This document shows positions 55,805 through 64,000 of a stretch of DNA of 64,000 bases, piece after piece. The stretch covers positions 5,840,744 through 5,904,743 of the forward strand of contig NC_016609.1 of assembly GCF_000246855.1 (NCBI RefSeq). The letters are read 5' to 3'. A program made the position numbers and the translations under genes. Source of the DNA: Niastella koreensis GR20-10 (GTDB lineage Bacteria; Bacteroidota; Bacteroidia; Chitinophagales; Chitinophagaceae). Every line of letters starts with the position of its first letter. Within the stretch, counting starts at the first letter, position 1. The notes beneath the pieces are model-generated. The model had not been told where the DNA came from, ran no database searches, and worked only from the letters and a program-made list of their open reading frames with translations.

Positions 55805-56303
55805 TTTTAAGCGATTACTCTATTCTTTGCTCATTATATGCATTGTCGGTCTAGCATGCAGGGAAAAAAATGAGCAAGAAGTTTACAAAACAGGTATGGA
55901 AGGGCAGCCAATTCCGTCATTTGCCATCCAATTACTGGATAGCGCATCCTTTTTAAAATCAGATCAAATCTTCGATAATAAAAACCTTATCTTATTCTAT
56001 TTCAGTCCAACCTGCCCCTATTGCAGAGCCCAAATGCGAGATATGGTTAGTAATATTGAGCGGTTAAAGGATAAAGAATTGTGCGTTCTTTCCAATGCTG
56101 ACTTGACATCAATAAAAACATTTGTTGAATATTTTAAATTAAGAAAGTTAAACAATGTAATTGTAGGAAGAGATACTGGCAGTGTCGTTTTAAGTACCTA
56201 CCGATTAACTGGGTTGCCATTTACTGCCTATTTTGATAATAACAAGCAATTGAAAAAGGCGTATTTAGGACGAATGACTTTCAACTCCTTATTACAGTTT
56301 TAA
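55785..56303 (+). CDS. Thioredoxin-like lipoprotein (TlpA/redoxin type)
   Basis: 172 residues. Signal segment LLYSLLIICIVGLAC ends in a lipobox Cys. After GMEGQPIPSFAIQLLD comes the thioredoxin fold with the active-site FSPTCPYCRAQMRDM, and RLTGLPFTAYFD carrying the cis-Pro region. It would face the periplasm and reduce or oxidise thiols. It overlaps the MauE gene by 20 bases, which points to a coupled redox pair. A target could be the four-cysteine peptide encoded at 62319, though 6 kb away. Confidence 0.9.
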   Translation: MSTIKNNFKRLLYSLLIICIVGLACREKNEQEVYKTGMEGQPIPSFAIQLLDSASFLKSDQIFDNKNLILFYFSPTCPYCRAQMRDMVSNIERLKDKELCVLSNADLTSIKTFVEYFKLRKLNNVIVGRDTGSVVLSTYRLTGLPFTAYFDNNKQLKKAYLGRMTFNSLLQF

Positions 56304-56814
56304 TTGTAAATAGAAAGTTAAAAATCATTTCTTCGGCAATATGTATCCCTTCGGCAAATTACATATAGTTGAGCCAGTCAAAATTCGTAAGGACTATTTT
56401 ATTTAATGATGATGACTGCGAATAAAATCAAGCAGTTCGATTCTTCTGTTGGTAAGAAATACCTGCTTTCTCAATTTGGCAGTCAAGACTACAGCAAATT
56501 ATCTAATGCCAGAAGGATTTTGTCAGATCGGTTCGCGTTCTAATTTATTCTTTAACAATAATATGAAAAACTCACCAGAGCCGGTATCAATTATATATTA
56601 TAAAAGTGTGTAGCAATGGCTTCGAGTAAAAATCCTAAGCTTTTTCCTGAGCATATTAGCTGCCATAGTGTAAATTACGTTTAACATCACGAGAATTTAC
56701 AGCTTAATAACTTTTAGGTGATTTAATTATGTAAAGTAATAATGACTTGCTTTAATACAAGTAATTGAAAATGTGCTGGAGAAAATTATTACTTTACATA
56801 GTCATTTACTATGC
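56304..56814. other. 511-base stretch with no gene recognised
   Basis: AT-rich. Short open stretches are scattered, but none looks coding. It precedes the IS66 relic and may be part of the same decayed insertion. Confidence 0.4.
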
Positions 56815-57715
56815 ATAACCCAGGGCTACCGGGCGTATACTTTTCTCTACAGGATTATTGTCGATGTTCAATCGACCATCAGCGGTATAGAGCGATAACT
56901 TATGCCACCGTTCTAAACTATAAGCAAGAGCCTTGCCTATCGCGCTATTGGGCAGTACATGCAGGTATTGCTGTTGCATCCATAGCCATATACCCTTAAG
57001 TATCGGGTCAGCTTTTTTGTTCGAACAACTTTTAGCTCATCGAAGCTCAGACCCGCAATTTTTGGATTTCATTCAGAGCGTAAGAAGCGCGATCATTATC
57101 ATTGTCCAAAGCTTCATTAAACATACGCCTGCCATGAGCCATGCAATGGGTCAATATGACGATTGGTCCTTTATCTAAAACATCATAGGTCACATAGCCA
57201 TCGGTTTGCAAATACCCCTTAAAGTTTTCCAGTATTTGCATTGGACCTTCGCGACCAAGGCCTTCCTGGTAATTAAAAAAAGACAGTTTTATTAATACTA
57301 TCCTCGTACACCTAATAGAAGCCCATGTGCGGTTTCTCCTTTATTATCCTTGTCAATCATTTTTATAGGCGTTTCATCTGCATGTAGATAGCCCTTTGCA
57401 ATACTTCCAGCTTTAGCGCTTCAAACAATGGGGTAATGAGATTACACATATTGCATACCCAATCAGTCAATGTAGAATAGGCCAGTTTGACACCGCCTCT
57501 TTCAAAACGCTTCATTGACGATGTAGCGGCCGATGGTCAACATACTTGTCGATCACGATCAGGGCCAGCAATTCTTCTCCAGCAATTGAATCAACTGCTC
57601 ATGCCAACAACTCTTTAAGATAAACAGCACTCACTGGCTGGCATATGATAGGATGGAGCTTCTGCAATAGGAAGACCTGCACAGAAGGCTTTACACTTTG
57701 GCCACTTTGAGCATG
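56815..57715 (-). pseudogene. IS66-family transposase (TnpC) relic
   Basis: Read on the minus strand in several frames, the DNA encodes recognisable pieces of an IS66 transposase in the right order: GEELLALIVIDKYVDHRPLHRQ, WVCNMCNLITPLFEALK, LHADETPIKMIDKDNKGETAHG, GYLQTDGYVTYDVLDKGPIVILTHCMAHGRRMF, then DGRLNIDNNPVEKSIRPVALG. The 64-residue ORF at 57047-57241 is one of these pieces. Frameshifts and stops separate them. The zinc-ribbon N-terminus is largely lost, and tnpA and tnpB were not found. It is inactive. Confidence 0.85.
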
Positions 57716-57730
57716 TTCCATTAGTAGAAG

Positions 57731-58184
57731 CTCAATTTCCTGCTTACTCCTAAATAATTTTTACAGATCTTAAATGAAATCATAATATTTTTGCCTCTAT
57801 GCAATCTTTGAATTGCCAATGTATTCCTATTTCTAACAACATCCCATAAGCTATCCAACTATTAACTGTGAACAACACATACATTTGCTCATTTTCGTTA
57901 TTCGAATAAGTAGCATTGATTCAATGCTTTCTATCTTATGTAGCTGTAATATTGCATTTTAAAATCAATTTTGACAAAAGAATTTAAATGAAAGGTGCTC
58001 ATACCATTTCTGCCAAAAACCATTTTGCTTTAACTACTCCTTGCATCTTTTGATTTTAGGCACTTTAATTTCGATCAATTTAACACGCCCACCAATAACA
58101 ACCTGAACAATAAGTAGCTAAAATAATAAAGTTATATGACTCACTTTTAAAAAAATTACTCAATCTATATTCATTAACAGCAGT
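57731..58184. other. 454-base stretch, no gene seen
   Basis: AT-rich spacer between the IS66 relic and the S9 peptidase stop. No repeat array, hairpin or coding-like frame was found. Confidence 0.4.
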
Positions 58185-61100
58185 TCACTTAGAATTTAAT
58201 TTTTTAAGCATTTCTGCAGTTTGTTTTACTTCCTCCTTATTAAATTGATTTCGCCTCTCTAATATTTTATGTTCCAAGTCCACCAAAATATCCTCATCCA
58301 AGACCCAATCTTTAATTCCCTTTCTGAACATCTCTGGACTCCGTTTATACTGCGTATTCCAAGCTTTACAAATTGGGCAATTATCGCCTAATGGTAAACC
58401 GCAAGTTCCTTGAGGGTCTAATTCATATCTACTTTCACAACCCTTTAACTCAAAAGATATACCTTGTGTCATCCACCGAGGCGCAGGGCCCTCTTTTAGA
58501 TAATGATCAAAAAACTGCGTATAACGTATGGTATAATCTCTGAGTTCTTTTATATCTGACAAAGTGTGTTCACCTTTATCATATTTTAACCACCATACAC
58601 TCTTATCCAATCTTCTCAAAGCAGAAAATAATTGTAAAGTTTGATTTTGATAGTCATCTGAACTTTCTTTATTACAAAATAATAGTAAAGGGCTTTGGGC
58701 TTTATCTACATTTAAAACAGTTGTATGATCCAACCATACTTCTTTATTTTCCCAAAGACTTCCATATTTTTGTCCCATTTCAACATCTTGCAATCTACTT
58801 TTTTCATCACTAATTGATAATGCAGTATTAATTGGATTTGCATAAATAAACCCTTCACTAATAGCAGTTGCACTAAAAGAGGCAGAATGAGTAAATAGAT
58901 AAGCTCCCAATTTTGCCGACCAACTGTGTGAAGCGCACCCCAACTTATTAGTGTCTACATAAGAAAGTTGTTTTAAACGCTTTACAGCCCCCTCAATGAC
59001 GTTATATGCTTCAGGCCCATACTTAAGTGGAGATGTATATATATCCGGTGTGAATACCAGATATCCATTGTTTAGAAACCATGCAGGTGATCTCCCAGGA
59101 GTTGTTGCTTCAAAATTATACGCCGGAACTAAAAACTGATGCAAATTATTAGAAAACGCGCCATAAAATACAATTAAAACCGGATATCTCTTTGTTGTAT
59201 CAAAACCTTCAGGTTTATATAAAATGCCTTGCCCCTTATTTCCATCAAGATGAAAAAAGGTGAGTAGTTCTTCAGAAATCCACCTGAAATTCTTCTGAGG
59301 CTGTAAATTTGTTAATCTTTTAAAATCTCTGAAGTCTGAAGTTTCATAATAATTGGGGGCATCCGTAGTTGATTGTCTCTGCACTATCCAAGTGTCTGAA
59401 TTCCTAGCTTTCACTGGGGCCATACCATTATTTGATAAATTTACATCATGACATATTGGTATTTTATCCGAAAAGTAGTCCCCCATGTATAACAATCTCG
59501 GTGAACCAGCATTTAAATCAACTTTCATATAATATCCAAACTGCTTATTTTTCGTATTAAACGCTCGTAACAGTAAAGATTCATTAGACTTTATGACGGG
59601 AAGATTTGCAAAGTAAAATCGGCTGGTTTTAAACAAATTTAATATAATGTTGTTGTTTTGACCAAAAGCGCCGGTTATGTTAATAGCAGCGTCCTTACCT
59701 GTTAAGTCAAGACGCCAGATATCAAAATTATCGTAGACCAACATTTCATTATTATCTAGCCATGCAGCCGGACCTGCTGGAAATTCGGGTTTACCAATAG
59801 GTCTAATATAATGATTGACAAAACCAAATTGACCGACTTGGACATTTGCTGATATATCGCTTAATAACCAAGTATGCAAATTATAACTAAAATAGTGACC
59901 GCCCTTATCAGCATCAAAATAAACTAAATAATTGTTATCAGGCGAAAACCAGAAGTTATCTTTTCGCGCCCTTGTAGGTAATAAATACTCGCTACCATTT
60001 TTCAAGGAAACTAACCAAGTGCTATCCAAATTGCTTTTTTCCCAAAAGCGATCTCCAAGTTCTTCTTCGGATATTTTTTTTTCAACTGCAAAATCCCCTT
60101 GTAATAAAAACACCTCCTTGTCATTGCTCTTTAGATAAATCACCTTGTCATTTACATTGTTTAGAACTGCATCAAATTTAACAGGCCATTTTATTCGATT
60201 CGATTGAACAGATTGCAAATAAGGGTCATGAGAACTCCAAACCTCTACCTGTGCAATACTTTGGTTAACCCTTCTTGTCTCACGCTCAAGCTGAAAAGCA
60301 AACTTTATATACCGACCATTATCAGTAAAAGAAACAGTGGGCATAATGGCTATTTGCTCTTTATTACCCAGAATTCCCTTACTTATTTTTAAACTGGCCT
60401 TTTTCATCCCTTCTTTGTAATAACAAACTGTTGTGTTATTTAAGCCTACATTTGAACTATCTATAATACTAAATACAACCTGGTTACGTGGACCGTCAAT
60501 ATCGTAACTACCCAAAGAAACTTTTTCATTCCTTGTTGACCAAATTATATTTGACTTAATTTTTCCATGAAGGTTTATGTATTGTAAAGTTTTAACAATT
60601 TCCTTATTTATTTTTTCCATTGTTTGTAACAGTAAAAAGTCGCCATTCTGTGCAAATGAATAATTCTCCACATGCAAAAAGTGCTTTTCTACTTTTGTGA
60701 CAGGCTGCAGTAACAACAATTCCCTTCTATCGATCTTATCATTACAATGATTTATACGACTGGCCAACCATTCATTCTTACTACTTTGAATAACCTTGTA
60801 TGATATAATATTTTTCACTCTTCGAATATGAGGGCTGTCTATTTGCAAGAAACACAGATTATCTTTTTGCTGAAAAATATATTCCTTACAGCTGCTCGAA
60901 AAAAAACCGGGTTTGGCATCGGCAAATGCCAGTCTAAACGAGCTATGAATAGACTGTACCACCAAACTATCAAAATCATTTAAAAATATCCCGGAGTAAC
61001 GAGATTTATTACTTGGCTTTTGAATTGTGTAAGCAAAAAACTCACCATCGTCACTAACAGATAAATAATCTCCTAGACCACGCCAGTTATCAATAGCATC

Positions 61101-61292
61101 AAAATCAATTTTACCTTTTTGGCCAAGACCTGAATTACTTTTTGAATACCCCCAAAGAAACTGTTCTAAAATTGTGTAATTAACTGATAAAGGGTTAGCA
61201 GAACTCGTTGTCAGCCCAAGACTTTTCTGAGAAATCCCTATTGTCGATTCCAGTAGAAAATTAAGTGAAAGAATATATTTTATTATCCTCAT
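58185..61292 (-). CDS. Divergent S9-family peptidase, secreted
   Basis: 1035 residues from the ATG at 61292 (MRIIKYILSLNFLLESTIGISQ), a signal peptide. Residues ~60-650 read as a WD/propeller-like domain (SDDGEFFAYTIQKPSNKSRYSG; FSPDNNYLVYFDADKGGHYF). The alpha/beta hydrolase part follows (YPVLIVFYGAF, then ASHSWSAKLG). The nucleophile position is Ser790, but the usual GxSxGG reads SHSWSA. The candidate Asp is 879 or 880 and His is 909. A C-terminal extension near 950-980 has four cysteines (CES ... GTCGLPLGDNCPIC), unusual for the family. Codon use is AT-rich. Confidence 0.85.
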   Translation of the reverse strand: MRIIKYILSLNFLLESTIGISQKSLGLTTSSANPLSVNYTILEQFLWGYSKSNSGLGQKGKIDFDAIDNWRGLGDYLSVSDDGEFFAYTIQKPSNKSRYSGIFLNDFDSLVVQSIHSSFRLAFADAKPGFFSSSCKEYIFQQKDNLCFLQIDSPHIRRVKNIISYKVIQSSKNEWLASRINHCNDKIDRRELLLLQPVTKVEKHFLHVENYSFAQNGDFLLLQTMEKINKEIVKTLQYINLHGKIKSNIIWSTRNEKVSLGSYDIDGPRNQVVFSIIDSSNVGLNNTTVCYYKEGMKKASLKISKGILGNKEQIAIMPTVSFTDNGRYIKFAFQLERETRRVNQSIAQVEVWSSHDPYLQSVQSNRIKWPVKFDAVLNNVNDKVIYLKSNDKEVFLLQGDFAVEKKISEEELGDRFWEKSNLDSTWLVSLKNGSEYLLPTRARKDNFWFSPDNNYLVYFDADKGGHYFSYNLHTWLLSDISANVQVGQFGFVNHYIRPIGKPEFPAGPAAWLDNNEMLVYDNFDIWRLDLTGKDAAINITGAFGQNNNIILNLFKTSRFYFANLPVIKSNESLLLRAFNTKNKQFGYYMKVDLNAGSPRLLYMGDYFSDKIPICHDVNLSNNGMAPVKARNSDTWIVQRQSTTDAPNYYETSDFRDFKRLTNLQPQKNFRWISEELLTFFHLDGNKGQGILYKPEGFDTTKRYPVLIVFYGAFSNNLHQFLVPAYNFEATTPGRSPAWFLNNGYLVFTPDIYTSPLKYGPEAYNVIEGAVKRLKQLSYVDTNKLGCASHSWSAKLGAYLFTHSASFSATAISEGFIYANPINTALSISDEKSRLQDVEMGQKYGSLWENKEVWLDHTTVLNVDKAQSPLLLFCNKESSDDYQNQTLQLFSALRRLDKSVWWLKYDKGEHTLSDIKELRDYTIRYTQFFDHYLKEGPAPRWMTQGISFELKGCESRYELDPQGTCGLPLGDNCPICKAWNTQYKRSPEMFRKGIKDWVLDEDILVDLEHKILERRNQFNKEEVKQTAEMLKKLNSK

Positions 61293-61312
61293 CTGTGTAA
61301 ATTTTTCAGAGA

Positions 61313-61447
61313 TCAAAAATAATTACTTTTATCAGCGATGGCGTTAGATTTCATCAGCTTTGGAGCTTGGTGAACACGTCCAAGCACCCAACGAATCACC
61401 TCATTGCTATTCATTTTTTTTGCATTAGCTTCCCTACATTTTTCCAT
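61313..61447 (-). CDS. Doubtful 44-residue ORF upstream of the S9 peptidase
   Basis: MEKCREANAKKMNSNEVIRW... reading toward the S9 gene and ending 20 bases before its start. It may be a leader peptide, a fragment of a lost gene, or chance. No family recognised. Confidence 0.25.
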   Translation of the reverse strand: MEKCREANAKKMNSNEVIRWVLGRVHQAPKLMKSNAIADKSNYF

Positions 61448-62222
61448 CTATAGCCTATAATGTTATTACTTATGCCTTAATAATATATATTTTTCTATTA
61501 AAAACAAATGTATCTATCCCATCGCATCGATTGTAATTCAAAAAGCTTAACTACTTCCAAATCATTATTATGCTGTCCCATTTTCAACAAATTAATACGT
61601 TATGAAATACATGATAACAAATAACGTTCTTATTTAATCGTATTAAAATGCTCCTGCTCGATTTCCTAGTTATTCCAATTATAAATTTAGTACATTAAAG
61701 AGTACACAACGAATCGTTTAAACACACATTTGTAACTGCTGGATTTCAAAATATTATTTTTGAAATTTTTTCTATGAAAACTCAACTGTCCTGAAAATGG
61801 GAAATTTAATATATTAAAGCCCTTTAAGTTATTTTAGCAATACAATCCAATGGCATTTCTTATAACACTTACCTAAAGCACAATAAAATATTCATTTAAT
61901 ACTAATCAATTGCCATTATAGAGACAATTGAGATATTCCAAAAATGCGACAACTTTTGTTATATGCAAAGCTAAATTGCATATAAATACTACGATAAAAA
62001 TCTAGAGTATCGGAATTGATGTAAAAAAATAAATTGTAAAGCAGCTCGCTTTGTACAGAATAATATTAAACCTCAAAACTTAGGTTAGGAACATATTATA
62101 TCCCATAGTGTGCACCAAACTTAAAACCCATTAAAAGGCAAAGAAGCAACCTCATATAACTATAAAAGCGGCAACACACTTGTTTTAACAATGAATTCTT
62201 GCCGAGAATCCGGCATATAAAA
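61448..62222. other. 775-base AT-rich gap between divergent genes
   Basis: Very AT-rich with no coding-like frame. It must hold the promoters for the S9 gene (minus), but no TTTG / TAnnTTTG pair was confirmed. No repeat array. Confidence 0.45.
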
Positions 62223-62238
62223 TATTGTCATGACAATA
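62223..62238. promoter_or_regulatory. 16-base perfect palindrome upstream of the peptide gene
   Basis: TATTGTCATGACAATA, about 80 bases before the ATG of the small secreted peptide. A perfect palindrome of this size and place suits a dimeric regulator. Confidence 0.5.
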
Positions 62239-62256
62239 CTCTACAAAGTGGTTTAT

Positions 62257-62292
62257 ACCTACTTACCCTTTGATGAGTTACTCCAAGTAGGT
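62257..62292. promoter_or_regulatory. Inverted repeat in the leader of the peptide gene
   Basis: ACCTACTT (62257-62264) and AAGTAGGT (62285-62292), 20 bases apart, both followed or preceded by TTTATA. It may form a leader hairpin or a second operator; it ends 26 bases before the ATG. Confidence 0.4.
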
Positions 62293-62318
62293 TTATAATT
62301 AATATTAAATGTTTTATT

Positions 62319-62579
62319 ATGAAAAAGTTAAGAATGATTGTAACATCTGTGGTTGTTCTTGCTATTGTTAGCAGTGCACTTGCATTTACTTCAAACAAAA
62401 CTTCAAAGTTTTGTAAGTCTACTACAAATACACAAAACCAGAGCTGCGCTGTAGTAAGTCGTTTGGTGATAGAAACTCCTGGCGATAATAATACTTTTTA
62501 TAAGGCAGACTGGGATGGAACAACTGCAGGTTGCCCTAGTACTGATTGCCCCACTGCAATTAGACTAGTAACTAATTAA
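62319..62579 (+). CDS. Small secreted four-cysteine peptide (DUF6520-like)
   Basis: 86 residues. A clear signal peptide (KKLRMIVTSVVVLAIVSSALAF, cleavage near residue 22). The mature part of about 64 residues has cysteines at 32, 43, 72 and 77, enough for two disulfides. The ending has a CPSTDCPT pair. The form is that of short Bacteroidota secreted proteins annotated as DUF6520; this is from memory. A strong hairpin follows the stop. Neighbouring MauE and thioredoxin-like proteins could handle its disulfides; the function is not known. Confidence 0.7.
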   Translation: MKKLRMIVTSVVVLAIVSSALAFTSNKTSKFCKSTTNTQNQSCAVVSRLVIETPGDNNTFYKADWDGTTAGCPSTDCPTAIRLVTN

Positions 62580-62598
62580 ACTATCTTAGATTTTTAAG

Positions 62599-62636
62599 CT
62601 TACAACCACCATTCATTAATTGATGGTGGTTGTAAG
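62599..62636. terminator. Strong bidirectional hairpin after the peptide gene
   Basis: A 14-base perfect stem (CTTACAACCACCAT / ATGGTGGTTGTAAG) with a ten-base loop. TCTTCTCTT follows on the plus side; CTTAAAAATCT on the minus side. It ends the peptide transcript and separates it from the converging FISUMP gene. Confidence 0.75.
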
Positions 62637-62727
62637 TCTTCTCTTATGGAAACTATAGAGCAAAACCAGTCATCAGTTATCATTTCCCAATAGTCATTGT
62701 CATTTAGCAAATCAGTATGAAAAAGAT

Positions 62728-63858
62728 CTAATTTTTAATACAACGAACACTTGCCCCTACAGACAGATCATCACCATCAATCTGAACATCCGTATCAAAG
62801 CTTTGAAATTGAGATGCTGTAGTATAAAAACCTGTTAAAATAGAAGAACTCCAGTATATTCCTGAAATTCCAGTACGATGGAATTGACCTGCACTTGATC
62901 CATATCCTCTTCGACGACCGGAAGCAGTAAGCTTTAAAAAATTATAGGCAGTAATGTAATCAGTAATTCCCCCAATGCTAGCCGTTCCCCCAGTTGCAGC
63001 GCTTGATACTTCGGCCCCCCATTCGCTCCTAGTTGGAACATGCCAACCTGAGGGGCAAGGCCCTTGTGATACTGTGGCCCATCGGTTGCTATTATTGTCA
63101 TTACGCCAGTCATAGGGCGTGGCAGCGGGGGGGGTTATAAAATTACTATGCCCAGGAATGTCTGATGTAGCAATTACTGTAGTAACTCCATTTATAGCAG
63201 CCCCAATAGCTGATGAGGTCCAGTTAATTAACTGGTGACCGTCAGCAGGACGTCCCCATTGGAAGAGGTCGCCATAAGCCTGATAATCATCAAAAGATGT
63301 TGCTATACGTTTACCCCCTAGGTTTCTATCTAACCACTTTTTTCCTGTTGTGGGGCTAACAATAATACCATAAACTACCTCTTGCCCATTGTAAGTAAAA
63401 CGAACTTTTGTCGTGTCATTAGTTGTATTCAGCATCACCACATTGCCGTATCCTGTACCTACGATATTGGTGGCAAAAGCCCGAAGATAATAAACGGTAT
63501 TAAAATCAAGACCACCAAGATTAATAGTAAAGCTACCGCTGGAGGTAGTTCCTGCTATTACACTATCAGTAAGAGTAGGTGTTTTGTTTACTTTACTCCA
63601 TACAATACCACTTTGAGATATTTTCGCGTTACCATCACTAACTATAGTCCCACCACTTGTGGCGCTGCTGGTGGTAATATTTGTCAGCGCTGTAGTGGTC
63701 ACAGTAGGGACTGTAGGTGGTGGCGTATCATTTTTTTTGTTACAGCTAGAAATGACAATTAAGATTAGACCGCCGATTGAAAAACACTTTAAAAGAATAG
63801 AAAAAGCTAATCTATCTTGCCTATTGCTAAGACCAAAACAAAATGAAAAGAAATTCAT
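62728..63858 (-). CDS. FISUMP-domain lipoprotein
   Basis: 376 residues. Lipobox near VISSCNKKN (about residue 39). Residues ~50-150 form a fibronectin-like domain (VTTTALTNITTSSATSGGTIVSDG ... GLDFNTVYYLRAFATN). The rest is the FISUMP domain first noted in Fibrobacter: KWLDRNLGGKRIATSFDDYQAYGDLFQWGR, CPSGWHVPTRSEWGAEV, and YWSSSILTGFYTTASQF. A cell-surface lipoprotein, possibly glycan-binding. A SusD-like gene lies just upstream on the same strand, so it may belong to a polysaccharide-use locus. Confidence 0.9.
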   Translation of the reverse strand: MNFFSFCFGLSNRQDRLAFSILLKCFSIGGLILIVISSCNKKNDTPPPTVPTVTTTALTNITTSSATSGGTIVSDGNAKISQSGIVWSKVNKTPTLTDSVIAGTTSSGSFTINLGGLDFNTVYYLRAFATNIVGTGYGNVVMLNTTNDTTKVRFTYNGQEVVYGIIVSPTTGKKWLDRNLGGKRIATSFDDYQAYGDLFQWGRPADGHQLINWTSSAIGAAINGVTTVIATSDIPGHSNFITPPAATPYDWRNDNNSNRWATVSQGPCPSGWHVPTRSEWGAEVSSAATGGTASIGGITDYITAYNFLKLTASGRRRGYGSSAGQFHRTGISGIYWSSSILTGFYTTASQFQSFDTDVQIDGDDLSVGASVRCIKN

Positions 63859-63887
63859 AATTTATATTTTTATAATTAACTAAAAGT

Positions 63888-64000
63888 TCACGGAACAGCA
63901 TATCCACTATTTTGACTTAAATTGGGATCCATCAAAATATCATTATAATAAATAGGATAATACGCTTGATAACTTTGCCATTTCCCGCCGTTGGCTTTTA
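63888..64000 (-). CDS. SusD/RagB-like lipoprotein, C-terminal end only
   Basis: The minus strand from the window edge to a TGA at 63888 encodes ...QAYYPIYYNDILMDPNLSQNSGYAVP. This Y-P-I-x-x-x-(D/E)-I-x-x-(D/N)-P-N-L-x-Q-N-x-G-Y pattern is the typical ending of SusD-family outer-membrane glycan-binding lipoproteins. Most of the gene, and a likely susC, lie outside the window. The FISUMP gene starts 29 bases further on. Confidence 0.75.
   Translation of the reverse strand, partial: KANGGKWQSYQAYYPIYYNDILMDPNLSQNSGYAVP

Noticed and set aside
57047-57241. 64-codon minus-strand ORF as an independent gene
   Set aside because: It is an internal piece of an IS66 transposase with further pieces on both sides in other frames.

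Overview
The window looks like chromosome from a Bacteroidota bacterium of the Chitinophagaceae type (Chitinophaga/Niastella-like). This is inferred from gene content: type IX secretion (T9SS) C-terminal sorting domains, DUF4270 and DUF4907 proteins, a SusD-type C-terminus, a type III glutamine synthetase, a LytS/LytTR pair, FISUMP and S74 tail-fibre-like proteins. No rRNA or tRNA gene was seen. Species is not determined.

Layout. 1-9,100 is housekeeping, all on the minus strand: end of a secreted protein, yidC, pyrG, a 57-residue peptide gene, proC, hldD, purL. 9,280-14,070 is a surface-polysaccharide patch with two tandem paralogous glycosyltransferase-like genes, a family 4 glycosyltransferase and a polytopic membrane protein. 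14,200-17,800 carries glutamine synthetase III, a Nudix hydrolase and two small unknowns. 18,060-21,500 holds two paralogous T9SS cargo proteins, followed by cmk, clpC, a STAS protein, ispD and a methyltransferase. 27,680-36,850 has an acetyltransferase/FemAB-like protein, two tandem M1 metallopeptidases, a polyprenyl-phosphate sugar transferase with a Gfo/Idh/MocA oxidoreductase, and an L,D-transpeptidase. 37,110-37,980 is a two-gene Panacea-domain/two-TM unit that resembles a toxin-antitoxin pair. 38,230-41,540 is an overlapping operon: Kelch lipoprotein, DUF4907 protein, LytS kinase, LytTR regulator. 42,300-52,600 carries DUF4270 and outer-membrane proteins, a lipoprotein, an IucB-like acyltransferase, a small AraC-type regulator, a GMC oxidoreductase, a T9SS protein and an S74 protein.

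52,900-64,000 is accessory in character. It opens with single-domain AraC-type HTH genes flanking a free-standing RNA polymerase alpha-CTD-like gene. After a gene-poor stretch the DNA becomes visibly A/T-richer and carries AraC HTH, MauE and thioredoxin-like lipoprotein genes, an IS66 relic, a divergent S9 peptidase, a small four-cysteine secreted peptide, a FISUMP lipoprotein and the end of a SusD-like gene. I suggest that the MauE/redoxin pair, the peptide and the peptidase form a secreted, disulfide-handling peptide system; this is inference from proximity and cysteine content.

The most striking non-genic signal is a set of intergenic arrays with a strict 7-base period but unrelated unit sequences. 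They often abut stop codons, sometimes flank shared cores as inverted arms, and in one case sit in frame inside a peptidase gene. They recall the short tandemly repeated repetitive (STRR) heptanucleotide sequences of cyanobacteria.
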